From contig CAWGNW010000017.1 in NCBI GenBank assembly GCA_963824045.1, forward strand, positions 248,001 through 312,000: a stretch of DNA of 64,000 bases, given 5' to 3'. Under the pieces are notes generated by a model, which made no database searches, was not told the origin of the DNA, and saw nothing but the letters and a program-made list of their open reading frames with translations. Position numbers and translations under genes: made by a program. The stretch is from UBA9214 sp963824045. Its GTDB lineage: Bacteria > Pseudomonadota > Gammaproteobacteria > UBA9214. Positions 49,853 through 58,791 of this stretch are shown here, one piece after another. Position 1 is the first letter of the stretch. Each line of letters starts with the position of its first letter.

Positions 49853-50142
49853 TTGAAGGCATGACCGCACTGTATATCTTCATGCTGTCCGCATTCACGG
49901 GCTACGAGGTCATCAGCCGGGTGCCGGTGATCCTGCACACCCCGCTGATGTCCGGCTCCAATTTCGTGCACGGCATCGTGCTGGTTGGCGCCATGGTGGC
50001 CATGGGCCACGCGCACACACCACTGGAACAGGTCATCGGCTTTATCGGCGTCACACTGGCCGCCGGCAACGCCGTCGGCGGCTACGTGGTAACGGAACGC
50101 ATGCTGGAAATGTTCAAGAGCAGCAAAGGGAAGAAGAACTGA
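49849..50142 (+). CDS. NAD(P) transhydrogenase subunit alpha 2
   Basis: This 97-residue protein supplies the membrane helices that in E. coli form the C-terminal part of PntA. It begins MIEGMTALYIFMLSAFTGYEVI, has hydrophobic segments at about residues 5-17, 38-52 and 58-80, and ends in a basic tail SSKGKKN. It overlaps both neighbours: ATGA with alpha 1, and its final base is the first base of the pntB start codon. The tight overlaps imply stoichiometric coupled translation of the three subunits. Confidence 0.95.
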   Translation: MIEGMTALYIFMLSAFTGYEVISRVPVILHTPLMSGSNFVHGIVLVGAMVAMGHAHTPLEQVIGFIGVTLAAGNAVGGYVVTERMLEMFKSSKGKKN

Positions 50143-51510
50143 TGGACAACATCATAGAAGTCAGTTACTTCGTCGCGGCCGTGCTGTTCATTCTCGGCCT
50201 CAAGCGGATGAGCTCGCCGGTCACGGCACGCGGCGGCATTGTCTGGGCCGGCGCCGGCATGCTGGTCGCGACCCTGATCACGTTCCTGCATCCGGGCATG
50301 CAGAACTATGTACTGGTCACGGCCGCCATCTTCGTCGGTGGCGTCGCGGCTTTCTGGTCCGGCAAGAAGGTCGCCATGACCGACATGCCGCAGATGATCG
50401 CACTCTACAACGGCATGGGCGGCGGTGCGGCCGGCGCCATTGCCGCCGTGGAACTGCTGAAGGGTAATTTCCACTCCCGGACCTTCCTGATCCTGGCCGT
50501 GCTGGGCGCCCTGATCGGGTCGGTGTCGTTCTCCGGCTCGCTGATCGCCTTCGCCAAGCTGCAGGGGCTGATCCGCCGCCCCATGCGCTTTGCCGGCCAG
50601 CAGTATTTCAACCTTGCCGTATTCGCCGTCGCACTGGGACTCGCGGCGCTACTGATTATTCAAGGGCGAACTGGCTGGCATCGTGATCCTGGTGTTCTTC
50701 GCCGTCGCGCTGGCCTACGGCTTCCTCATGGCGCTGCCCATCGGCGGCGCCGACATGCCGGTGGTGATCTCCCTGTTCAACGCCCTGACCGGCCTTGCGG
50801 TCGCCTTCGAGGGCTTCGTGCTCAACAATGCCGCGATGATCATCGCGGGCACCGTGGTCGGCTCGGCCGGTACCCTGCTGACCCAGTTAATGGCCAGGGC
50901 CATGAACCGCTCCATCGGCAACGTGCTGTTCAGTTCCTTTGGCAGCAGCGGTGGCGATGAAGGCGCCGCAGTGGAGGGCAGCATGAAGCCTATCGATGCC
51001 GCCGACGCCGGCATCATGATGGCCTACGCGGAACGCGTCATCATCATCCCGGGCTATGGCATGGCCGTCGCCCAGGCGCAGCACAAGATCTGGGAACTGA
51101 CCGGGCTGCTGCTGAAACGCGGCGTCGATGTGAAGTTTGCCATTCACCCGGTGGCCGGCCGTATGCCGGGCCACATGAATGTGTTGCTGGCGGAAGCCAA
51201 TGTACCCTACGACCTGCTCTACGATCTCGACGAGATCAACGCGGCCTTCCCGCAGACCGATGTCGCCCTGGTGATCGGCGCCAATGATGTGGTCAACCCG
51301 ACTGCCCGCACCAACCCGGACAGCCCGATCTATGGCATGCCCATCCTGGACGCCGACAAGGCGCACAATGTCATCGTGATCAAGCGCGGCCAGGGAAAGG
51401 GCTTCTCGGGCGTCGAGAACGCGCTGTTTTTCGCCGACAACACCCGCATGCTCTACGGCGACGGCCAGGCCATGGCGGGTGAACTGATCCAGGCGATCAA
51501 GCAACTCTGA
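50142..51510 (+). CDS. pntB: NAD(P) transhydrogenase subunit beta (frameshifted)
   Basis: PntB carries the NADP(H) site and most of the proton channel. It starts MDNIIEVSYFVAAVLFILGL, with a series of membrane helices, then the C-terminal dIII domain with RVIIIPGYGMAVAQAQHK, HPVAGRMPGHMNVLLAEANVPYD and GANDVVNPTAR, typical of NADP binding. Near 50666 one extra G in GGG breaks the frame; removing it gives IIQGELAGIVILVFFAVALAYG. The corrected length is 455 residues. It completes the pntA1-A2-B operon. Confidence 0.94.
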
Positions 51511-51929
51511 AAAAACCGGGCGCGGAACCAGTCGCTTACAGTACCGCAGCACCGGGGGGGTCCCATCACACCCCGATTTCAGACCTCACGGCAATGAACC
51601 GACCGGCCGCGGATTCCGGGCCATGCTGCCAGCTGAGTTGGATGCCACTCCCGTGCGGTAGCGCGGGCGGCCGGCAATTGCGTTGATTCCCGACTGCCGC
51701 ATCTCCAGACCGCAACAAAACCAGACCATTCAGGTTGTCGCAGGCGTCCGGACATAAACGGCGCCATGGCCGCGACCGGCAGGTGCTATGATGAGCCGCG
51801 CCCGGGCAGGTCAAAGCCGACTTTTTCGAGTTGCCGGCACTGGCCTGGACGCATCGGGATGGTCCAAAACAATGGTGCTTATGCACAGCCGGCCCTGTAT
51901 GACGCATTTAGGCAACAAATCACCTGTAG
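51511..51929. other. Gene-free region after pntB
   Basis: No convincing gene is seen in these 419 bases. Open frames on the minus strand (51566-51907) have no recognisable motif and look like chance. No terminator with a T run was found directly after pntB. Confidence 0.4.
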
Positions 51930-52090
51930 TGGTATATAAGAAACTTATCATTAACTTTAACTCATTGATTTAATTAGTCATAAATCTGTGGATAAAAATT
52001 GGGCAATTTAACACCAACACTGGAAAAATAGGGCTTTGGCGCGCTTTACCCCAAATCATCCACAGAGTTATCCACAGGTTTTGTGGATAA
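51930..52090. other. AT-rich block with four DnaA-box-like sites upstream of priA
   Basis: From about 51930 to 52020 the sequence becomes markedly AT-rich in a GC-rich setting (repeated TTAA and ATTT stretches). It is bordered by DnaA-box-like 9-mers: TGTGGATAA (51987-51995), TCATCCACA (52056-52064, one mismatch), TTATCCACA (52068-52076, perfect) and TGTGGATAA (52082-52090, perfect). The last two face each other across five bases. This is the layout of a replication origin or a DnaA-controlled promoter region. No dnaA, dnaN or rpmH lies in the window. Confidence 0.6.
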
Positions 52091-52197
52091 AAGCCATCGC
52101 CCAATCAGATGAAGGAGTTAGCTTCGTTTGGTGATAATGATTCTCAACCATCGACGCTAAACACGCATTCCAGCCTCCAGACCAAAATGCAGCCAGC

Positions 52198-54390
52198 TTG
52201 AACAAACCCATCCTCCGTATCGCCGTTCCGTCGCCGCTGTATCGCAGTTTTGATTACCTGGCAGCGGCGGCAATCGACACGAGCACCCTGCAGCCCGGCA
52301 TGCGTGTGCGGATCCCGTTCGGACGCAGGTCGGTGGTCGGCCTGCTGCTGGAAGCCTGCAAGGACACCCGGGTTGAAACCCACAAGCTCCGGCAGGCGCT
52401 AACGGTGCTTGACACCGAACCCGTGATCCCGACGGACGTAATGGCCATGGTGCAGTGGGCCAGTGCCTACTACCACCATCCCATCGGCGAGGCGCTGGCA
52501 GCCGCGCTGCCGGTGCTGCTGCGCCAGGGACAACCGCCAGACAGCGCCATTGCAAGCGTCTGGCGACTGACGGCGACAGGCAAGGCTATCGACCTGCAGA
52601 CGGTTGCACGTGCCACCCGCCAGGCGGCGGCACTCTCCCGGCTGAAGGCGCACCCCGCGGGGCTGGCACGCGAAGATCTGGAGGTACCCGCGGCTGTCCT
52701 GCAGACCCTGTGTGACAAGGGCTGGATCGAACGCTGCGACGTGCTGACGGCTCCGCCGCAAGACGAACGGCGAGAACCCGGCCATCAACTGAACCCGGCA
52801 CAGCAGCATGCCTGCGCCGCCGTGCTCGACCGGCTTGGCCAGTTCCACAGCTTCCTGCTGGAAGGCGTCACCGGCAGCGGCAAGACCGAGGTCTACCTGA
52901 CGCTGATCGAGGCCGTGCTGGCGCGCTCCGAACAGGCCCTGGTGCTGGTCCCGGAAATCGGGCTGACACCGCAGCTGGTCGACCGCTTCCGGCGCCGGCT
53001 CGGCGTACCACTGGCCGTACTGCACTCCGGACTGGGCGACCGCGAACGGCTGGCGGCCTGGCAACAGGCACGCAGCGGCGCCGCACCCATCGTGATCGGG
53101 ACCCGCTCGGCCATCTTCACGCCGCTGCAGCGACCGGGTCTGCTGATCGTCGACGAGGAGCACGATGCCTCACTGAAACAGCAGGACGGATTTCGCTACT
53201 CGGCCCGCGACCTCGCGGTCTGGCGCGCGCGGCACCTCGGCATACCGGTCATCCTCGGCTCTGCCACCCCCTCGCTGGAAAGCCTGTACAACGTGGAGCA
53301 GCAGCGCTACACGCAACTGGAGCTGCCGGAACGCACCGGCAGTGCCCGCCTGCCGGACTTCGAGATCCTCAACATCCGTGAGCAGCCGCTGGAACACGGG
53401 CTGTCGGCGCCCCTGCTGCAGCGCATGCGGGCGCACCTCGACGCCGGCGGTCAGGTGCTGCTGTTCCTGAACCGGCGCGGCTTTGCACCGACCCTGATGT
53501 GCTACGGCTGCGACTGGGTGGCAGAGTGTCGCCGCTGCGACGCCCGCATGACCTGGCACCAGCAGGACAACCGGCTGCACTGCCATCACTGCGGCAGCCA
53601 GCGCCCCGTCGACACGGTCTGCCCGAGCTGCGGCGGCAGCGAACTGCACCCCGTGGGCCAGGGCACCGAGCGGGTGGAGCAGGCACTGGCGGAACACTTC
53701 CCGGACGTCGAGTGCCTGCGCATCGACCGCGACACCACTCGCCGCAAGGGCGAACTCAAGCGGCTGCTGGCACGGGCAAAGTCCGGCCAGGGCCGGCTGC
53801 TGCTGGGCACCCAGATGCTTGCCAAGGGCCATCATTTCCCGGAGGTCACCCTGGTCGCTATCCTGGATGCCGACCATGGCCTGTTCAGCACCGACTTTCG
53901 CGCCAGCGAACGCATGGCCCAGCTGATTGTCCAGGTCGCCGGGCGCGCCGGGCGCCACAACCGGCCGGGCACGGTGGCCATCCAGACACGGCACCCGGAC
54001 CATCCGCTGCTGCAGCTGCTTGCCCGTCAGGGCTACCCGGCGTTTGCCCGCGCCGCTCTGGCGGAGCGCAAGGCAGCGGCGTTGCCGCCACTGACGTCCA
54101 TCGCGCTGCTGCGTGCCGAGGCCGGCACGGCCGGCACGGCCATGCAATTCCTGGAACAGGCACACCAGACGCTGGCCGGCATCGGACTGGCCGGCGTGGA
54201 GGTCTGGGGACCGGTGCCCGCCACGATGGAACGACGCGGCGGGCGCTACCGGGCACAGCTGCTGCTGCAGTCACCGCAGAGGCGCAGGCTGCAGCTGCTA
54301 CTGGAACAACTGGCACTGCAACTGGAGCAGGACCGGGACAGTCGCCGGGTACGCTGGTCGATCGATGTCGACCCCGTTGATACCTACTGA
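52198..54390 (+). CDS. priA: Primosomal protein N' (replication restart helicase PriA)
   Basis: PriA recognises stalled or D-loop forks and reloads the replisome. The 730-residue protein has the N-terminal DNA-binding domain (RIAVPSPLYRSFDYL), Walker A GVTGSGKTEVYL, the DEEHD box, SATPSLES, and eight zinc-binding cysteines in CYGCDWVAECRRCDARM and CHHCGSQRP through CPSCGG, then MLAKGHHFPEV and AGRAGR-type motifs. The frame has no ATG at the right place: it opens with TTG 52198, and an ATG at 52187 is out of phase by one base. So the start is TTG, or a base is missing. argS follows. Confidence 0.96.
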   Translation: MNKPILRIAVPSPLYRSFDYLAAAAIDTSTLQPGMRVRIPFGRRSVVGLLLEACKDTRVETHKLRQALTVLDTEPVIPTDVMAMVQWASAYYHHPIGEALAAALPVLLRQGQPPDSAIASVWRLTATGKAIDLQTVARATRQAAALSRLKAHPAGLAREDLEVPAAVLQTLCDKGWIERCDVLTAPPQDERREPGHQLNPAQQHACAAVLDRLGQFHSFLLEGVTGSGKTEVYLTLIEAVLARSEQALVLVPEIGLTPQLVDRFRRRLGVPLAVLHSGLGDRERLAAWQQARSGAAPIVIGTRSAIFTPLQRPGLLIVDEEHDASLKQQDGFRYSARDLAVWRARHLGIPVILGSATPSLESLYNVEQQRYTQLELPERTGSARLPDFEILNIREQPLEHGLSAPLLQRMRAHLDAGGQVLLFLNRRGFAPTLMCYGCDWVAECRRCDARMTWHQQDNRLHCHHCGSQRPVDTVCPSCGGSELHPVGQGTERVEQALAEHFPDVECLRIDRDTTRRKGELKRLLARAKSGQGRLLLGTQMLAKGHHFPEVTLVAILDADHGLFSTDFRASERMAQLIVQVAGRAGRHNRPGTVAIQTRHPDHPLLQLLARQGYPAFARAALAERKAAALPPLTSIALLRAEAGTAGTAMQFLEQAHQTLAGIGLAGVEVWGPVPATMERRGGRYRAQLLLQSPQRRRLQLLLEQLALQLEQDRDSRRVRWSIDVDPVDTY

Positions 54391-54516
54391 TTGCGTCTGT
54401 GGCGCATGCCGGGAGTTGCAAGATGGCGGTCGGCCGGGATAATAGCCGCTTCACTCCGGAATGGTAGCCGTCGCGACGGCCGTACAAGTGTTAACAGACG
54501 CCAGGCAGAACCTATA

Positions 54517-56277
54517 TTGAAAGACCAGCTCGTAACCAGACTCGCCGCCGCGGTGCAGCAACTGCAGGCCGACGGCACCCTGCCGGCAGACATTAGCCCG
54601 GACATCAGGGTGGAACGCACCCGCGACCGGGCGCATGGCGACTACGCCAGCAATCTTGCCATGACGCTGGCAAAGGCGGCCCGCTGCAAGCCGCGCGATC
54701 TGGCGGTGCGCATCGTCACCGCCCTGGGAACCGATACCCGGGTCACCCGGATTGACATCGCGGGCCCGGGGTTCATCAACTTTTACCTTGGCGCAGACGC
54801 CTGGCACGGAGTGGTCGATGACATCCTGACTCAGGGCGGCAATTACGGCCGCAGCAGCCTGGGCAAGGGACAGCGCGTACAGGTCGAATTCGTCTCCGCC
54901 AACCCGACCGGCCCGCTGCATGTCGGCCACGGCCGTGGCGCCGCCTACGGCGCAGCGGTTGCCGACCTGCTGGAGGCGGTGGGCTACGACGTGCACCGCG
55001 AATACTACGTCAACGACGCCGGGCGGCAGATGGACATTCTGGCAACCTCGGTGTGGCTGCGCTACCTGGAGCTGGGCGGCGAGGAGTTCGATTTCCCTGC
55101 CAACGGTTACCAGGGCGACTACGTGCAGGACATCGCCGCCACCCTGCGCCGGGAACACGGCGACGCCTACCATCACCCGGTCGCCGAAGTGTTTACCGAC
55201 CTGCCTCCGGATGCACCTGCCGGCGGCGACAAGGAAGAATATATCGACGCGCTGATAGCACGCAGCCGGCAGCTGCTGGGCGACAACCGCTACCGCTTCG
55301 TCTTCGAGCTGGGCCTGAATACCATCCTGGACGACATCCGCGACGACCTTGCCCTGTTCGGCGTGCACTACGAGCAGTGGTTCTCGGAACGCAGCCTGGT
55401 CGAGAGTGGCGCCGTCAACCGCGCCATCGAGCGCCTGCGGCATTCCGAGCATGTCTACGTGCAGGACGGCGCCCTGTGGTTCCGCTCCACCGACTACGGC
55501 GACGAAAAGGACCGCGTGCTGGTGCGTGACAATGGCCAGGCGACCTACTTCGCATCCGACATCGCCTACCACATGGACAAGCTGGAACGCGGCTTCGCGC
55601 GCGTCATTGATATCTGGGGGGCGGATCACCACGGCTATGTCCCGCGCGTCAAGGCAGCACTGCAGGCACTCGGCGACGACCCCGCCAGGCTGGACGTCCT
55701 GCTGGTGCAGTTCGCGGTGCTCTACCGCGGCGGCGAGAAGATGCAGATGTCGACCCGCTCCGGCGAATTCGTCACCCTGCGGCAACTGCGCAAGGAAGTC
55801 GGCAAGGACGCGGCCCGCTACTTCTACGTCATGCGCAAGTGTGAACAGCACCTGGATTTCGACCTCGACCTCGCGAAGTCGCAGTCAACCGACAACCCGG
55901 TATACTACGTTCAGTACGCACATGCCCGGGTCATGAGCGTGTTCCGCCAGCTGCAGGAAAAACAGCTGCAATGGGATCAGGCTGCTGGCAGTATCGCGCT
56001 CGAGGCCCTCAGCGAGTCCCACGAACAGGAACTGATGATTACCCTGTCACGCTATCCCGAGGTGCTGGAGGCAGCGGCCCTCAACCACGAACCGCACCAC
56101 CTGACCCATTACCTGCGGGAACTCGCCAACGCCTTCCACACCTACTACAACGCGCACACCTTCATTGTCGCCGATGAGCAGCTGCGCAACGCGCGTCTCA
56201 ACCTTATCGAGGCGACCCGGCAGGTAATCGCCAACGGCCTTGAACTGCTCGGCGTCTCGGCCCCGGACACCATGTAA
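54517..56277 (+). CDS. argS: Arginyl-tRNA synthetase
   Basis: ArgRS charges tRNA-Arg. The protein has the N-terminal tRNA D-loop-binding domain (IRVERTRDRAHGDYASNLAM), the class I motif VEFVSANPTGPLHVGHGRGA (HVGH form of HIGH), YYVNDAGRQMD, the KMSKS equivalent KMQMSTRSGEF, and the anticodon-binding helical domain ending ELLGVSAPDTM. The best start is TTG 54517 (reading MKDQLVTRLAAAVQQLQADG), which matches relatives; the frame is open upstream to 54391 but with unlikely sequence. That gives 586 residues. The TAA shares a base with the next ATG (TAATG). Confidence 0.95.
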   Translation: MKDQLVTRLAAAVQQLQADGTLPADISPDIRVERTRDRAHGDYASNLAMTLAKAARCKPRDLAVRIVTALGTDTRVTRIDIAGPGFINFYLGADAWHGVVDDILTQGGNYGRSSLGKGQRVQVEFVSANPTGPLHVGHGRGAAYGAAVADLLEAVGYDVHREYYVNDAGRQMDILATSVWLRYLELGGEEFDFPANGYQGDYVQDIAATLRREHGDAYHHPVAEVFTDLPPDAPAGGDKEEYIDALIARSRQLLGDNRYRFVFELGLNTILDDIRDDLALFGVHYEQWFSERSLVESGAVNRAIERLRHSEHVYVQDGALWFRSTDYGDEKDRVLVRDNGQATYFASDIAYHMDKLERGFARVIDIWGADHHGYVPRVKAALQALGDDPARLDVLLVQFAVLYRGGEKMQMSTRSGEFVTLRQLRKEVGKDAARYFYVMRKCEQHLDFDLDLAKSQSTDNPVYYVQYAHARVMSVFRQLQEKQLQWDQAAGSIALEALSESHEQELMITLSRYPEVLEAAALNHEPHHLTHYLRELANAFHTYYNAHTFIVADEQLRNARLNLIEATRQVIANGLELLGVSAPDTM

Positions 56278-56978
56278 TGCCGCGCGATTACAAGAACCGG
56301 GCAACCAGCAGGAAAAGGCGCCACAAGCTGTCACCGTGGTTTGGCGTCATCTCCGGGCTGCTGGTCGGGTTGTTCGTCGCCTTCCTGGTTTTCCTCAAGA
56401 TGCAGGCGCCATCGGAACCGCCGGCCTTCTTCCAGGAGAGCCTGCTGCCGCCGGTCGAGGAGACCCGCCCGGACAGCGCCGTGGAAAGCCTTGGTGACAC
56501 GGCTGCGCAGAGCCCGCCGGAAGACGCAGCGGAAACACCGCAGACGCCGCCACCTCCGCCAAAGCCGCGCTTTGATTTTTATACCCTGTTGCCGGAGATG
56601 GAAGTGGTCGTGCCGGACGAGGAAGTTGCACCGCCGCCCGCACCAGCGCCGCAACACCCGGTGGCTGCAAGCAAACCGGCTGCACAGCATGAGCCCGTCA
56701 GGCCCGCAGCGACAAGCTCCCCCGCAAGAGCAGCTGCACCGGCGGAAACCTACCTGCTGCAGGTAGGGTCCTTTCGCAACGGCGAACAGGCCGAGCGGTT
56801 CAAGGCCGAACTGGCGCTGCTGGGTCTGGAAACCAGCATCCAGAAAGTCACCATCGACAACAAGGACACCTACCACCGGGTGCGCGTCGGTCCGTTCCAC
56901 GATACCGGCAGCCTGAACAATGCCCGCAGCCAGCTGTCGAAACAGGGTATACAAAGCAGCGTCATAAAAATCAAGTAG
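56277..56978 (+). CDS. SPOR domain membrane protein (FtsN-like)
   Basis: The 233-residue protein has a short basic cytoplasmic start (MPRDYKNRATSRKRRHK), one membrane helix (about residues 22-41), a long periplasmic linker rich in proline, alanine and acidic residues, and a C-terminal SPOR domain (TYLLQVGSFRNGEQAERFKAEL to SSVIKIK). SPOR domains bind denuded septal glycan, and the architecture is that of FtsN. The order priA-argS-SPOR matches Pseudomonas. It overlaps argS by one base. A run of PPPPPP near residue 92 lies in the linker. Confidence 0.9.
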   Translation: MPRDYKNRATSRKRRHKLSPWFGVISGLLVGLFVAFLVFLKMQAPSEPPAFFQESLLPPVEETRPDSAVESLGDTAAQSPPEDAAETPQTPPPPPKPRFDFYTLLPEMEVVVPDEEVAPPPAPAPQHPVAASKPAAQHEPVRPAATSSPARAAAPAETYLLQVGSFRNGEQAERFKAELALLGLETSIQKVTIDNKDTYHRVRVGPFHDTGSLNNARSQLSKQGIQSSVIKIK

Positions 56979-57059
56979 TAGGGATGGTCTGATTAACTGG
57001 ATAATTCCCGTCATTGCGAATGCGACGTACCGGGACGTACCAGTGTCGCAGGGGACATG

Positions 57060-57260
57060 GGGAAAGTCTGACCGGGGCATGCGGGTGAGTGGGGTGCGCA
57101 GGCCATGCAAAATGCCGGCAAACAGGGGCGTCCGGTTCGCCAGCAATTCCGGGATCCCGGCGGCCATGCGGTTGAAGCGCTGCGTCAGGGCGACAAGCTC
57201 CCGCGGTCCGGTTTCCGGCGCACGGGCACAAAGTCATCGCCCCGGCCGCAGTTGCCAGCC
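57060..57260 (-). pseudogene. EnvZ-type histidine kinase remnant (HAMP to H-box)
   Basis: On the minus strand a stretch reads ETGPRELVALTQRFNRMAAG, then ELLANRTPLFAGILHGLRTP and LTRM. This is the end of a HAMP domain followed by the dimerisation helix of EnvZ-like kinases, where GISHDLRTPLTRM is usual. Here the residues around the histidine are changed (S to L, D to G). No ATPase domain or sensor domain follows, and the frame shifts just upstream. It is a fragment and cannot be functional. No OmpR-like gene is present in the window. Confidence 0.65.
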
Positions 57261-57280
57261 GGCCGCGCACCGATGCATGC

Positions 57281-57481
57281 ATGGGGGAAGCTGACCCGGG
57301 TATGGCGCGCGCCCGTCGGGATGTCAATGCTGAACCACATGCTGGCCTGATTCTTGTTTTCAAAACCATTGACGCGGGTATCGGATGTGATGATTCAACA
57401 GCCGTATTGACTGGTGAAACCTGTGATAGTCCGGCAGTCGCTATTAAAGGCTCTGGCTCCCTGACTATTGTCTGCCAATAA
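57281..57481 (+). pseudogene. 3' remnant of an unidentified gene
   Basis: The last part of an open frame ends CDSPAVAIKGSGSLTIVCQ before a TAA, in lower-GC sequence than the neighbours, and is followed 22 bases later by a good terminator. The ending resembles extracellular beta-rich or pilin-like proteins, but I cannot name a family. The 5' half of the frame is antisense to the kinase remnant and is not credible. Confidence 0.35.
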
Positions 57482-57502
57482 GTTTCATGATGAAGTAACC
57501 GG

Positions 57503-57530
57503 AACGGCGTCCCTTGAGACGCCGTTTTTT
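57503..57530 (+). terminator. Intrinsic terminator without an intact gene
   Basis: AACGGCGTC (57503-57511) pairs perfectly with GACGCCGTT (57518-57526) around a six-base loop and is followed by TTTTTT. An outer pair AGTTTCAT / ATGAAACT (57481-57488, 57531-57538) extends the structure. It follows the orphan 3' frame and lies 525 bases after the SPOR gene. Confidence 0.85.
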
Positions 57531-57820
57531 ATGAAACTGCAGATCCGGGATTGCTGCTTCCCGGAAGTTCACATGGCACTGGCAAGTCCTGGCTGTATCC
57601 CTGCCGTTTACTACTGGAACCGACCTCAAAATCCATCTTCCCATGCCGGGCATTATGATGATGGGGAGAACCCGCGACCCGCGGGGAACCCGTTTGGCAG
57701 GAAATCCTGATGATTTCCCGGCTTGGCGCCGGTCCTGCCCGTCCTTACAGGATCTGTGCCTGACCCGGATACCGTTTCCTGATTTTGAGACAGGGTCTAC
57801 CCAATCATTGCATAACTCCT

Positions 57821-57874
57821 GCTGCAGGAGCGCCGTCCTTCGGCGCGATCGCGGCCAGGAGGCCGCTCCTACAG
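57821..57874. repeat. REP-like double-hairpin element
   Basis: A GCTGCAGGAGCG start and a CGCTCCTACAG end flank two hairpins, GCGCCG-TCCTT-CGGCGC and GCGGCC-AGGA-GGCCGC. The CTGTAGGAGCG ... CGCTCCTACAG form matches REP elements described in Pseudomonas and relatives. A related half-site lies at about 41988-42014 inside the long palindromic element. Confidence 0.75.
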
Positions 57875-57987
57875 TAGGTCCAGGACCACACTAGCGGTGA
57901 ATCCCGGAATTACTACACCGGGATGTATCACTTCATGGAAATCAACTGTCGAAACCGGATTACACCCCGGGTTTATGCAACATCGGG

Positions 57988-58791
57988 TTAAATCAGCGCC
58001 AGACCCGAAGGCCATCGTTCCGGGGTTGCGGTATCGTCAGCAACCGTAAGCACGTGCGCCAACACCGGCTGTTCGATACCCTTTAATTCCAGCGTGCGCG
58101 TTGGAGTGCCATTTGTGATTTCCGGCGCCAGCGCTGCGCACTCAGCTGAAATGAGAACCTCTCCTGCACCTGCACTTGCTTCCAGCCTGGCTGCGAGATT
58201 CACGGTGCCACCGAGCGCGGTGAAGTCGCTGCGGTCAGTCGAGAATTGACCGATCTCAACCATGCCGGTATGGACGCCAACACCAACGCCTGGCATTCCC
58301 GGGGGCATGATGTCGAAACGTGTTATCAAGGCACCAAGCGCAGCCTTGCATTGCTGCTGAATCTCAAGGGCCGCCAATATTGCAGCCTCGGCGTGATTTT
58401 CGATTTTGATCGGGAAGTTGAAAATCGACATCAATCCATCGCCCATCTGCTTGTTGACAATGCCGTCATGCGCCCAGATTCCTTTTGCACACTGATCCTG
58501 GAAGGTGCTGACGATATCGCTTAGTTCGCCCGGATTGATCCGCTCGGAGAGATGCGTAAAGCCGCGAATATCAGCAAACAAAATAGTGGCGGTTGCCGGA
58601 ATATGCTTCTGCTTCTTTACGCGGTGAAAGGCACGCTCGCAGAGCGTGCAAATGTTTGGATTCATCTTGCTTTGCGTAATTCCGAAAATGCGGAATGGCA
58701 CAGCCAGGGGACCACGGATCGGGATCGGCATATGCATCTGATCCCAACAGCCGCGGCAGATACGAGCATTATCTCGAGTAGAGTGGAACAT
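57988..58791 (-). CDS. Class III adenylate/guanylate cyclase with cysteine-rich N-terminus
   Basis: The 267-residue protein ends in a class III cyclase domain: ATILFADIRGFTHLSERIN with the first metal aspartate, MGDGLMSIFNFP with the second, and GVGVGVHTGMVEIGQF and AALGGTVNLAARLEA-type segments. Ahead of it, CRGCWDQM and CTLCERAFHRV pairs flank MPIPIRGPLAVPFRIFGI, probably a zinc-binding sensor or structural module. There is no membrane segment. Similar short cyclases with this N-terminus occur widely in proteobacteria; whether they make cAMP or cGMP is not known to me. ATG 58791 is preferred over 58821. The gene is intact within a decayed area. Confidence 0.85.
   Translation of the reverse strand: MFHSTRDNARICRGCWDQMHMPIPIRGPLAVPFRIFGITQSKMNPNICTLCERAFHRVKKQKHIPATATILFADIRGFTHLSERINPGELSDIVSTFQDQCAKGIWAHDGIVNKQMGDGLMSIFNFPIKIENHAEAAILAALEIQQQCKAALGALITRFDIMPPGMPGVGVGVHTGMVEIGQFSTDRSDFTALGGTVNLAARLEASAGAGEVLISAECAALAPEITNGTPTRTLELKGIEQPVLAHVLTVADDTATPERWPSGLALI

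Larger units (their letters stand above)
56979..57987. other. Decayed 1-kb region with gene remnants
   Basis: No intact gene is seen in these 1,009 bases. It holds a histidine-kinase remnant (minus, about 57060-57260), the 3' end of an unrelated frame (plus, 57281-57481), an intrinsic terminator (57503-57530), a REP-like element (57821-57874), and otherwise nothing recognised. Base composition changes several times along it. Confidence 0.6.

Noticed and set aside
53170..54165. A 331-codon minus-strand frame
   Set aside because: Antisense to priA, whose zinc and helicase motifs are unambiguous.
54451..55851. A 466-codon minus-strand frame
   Set aside because: Antisense to argS, with no recognisable domain.
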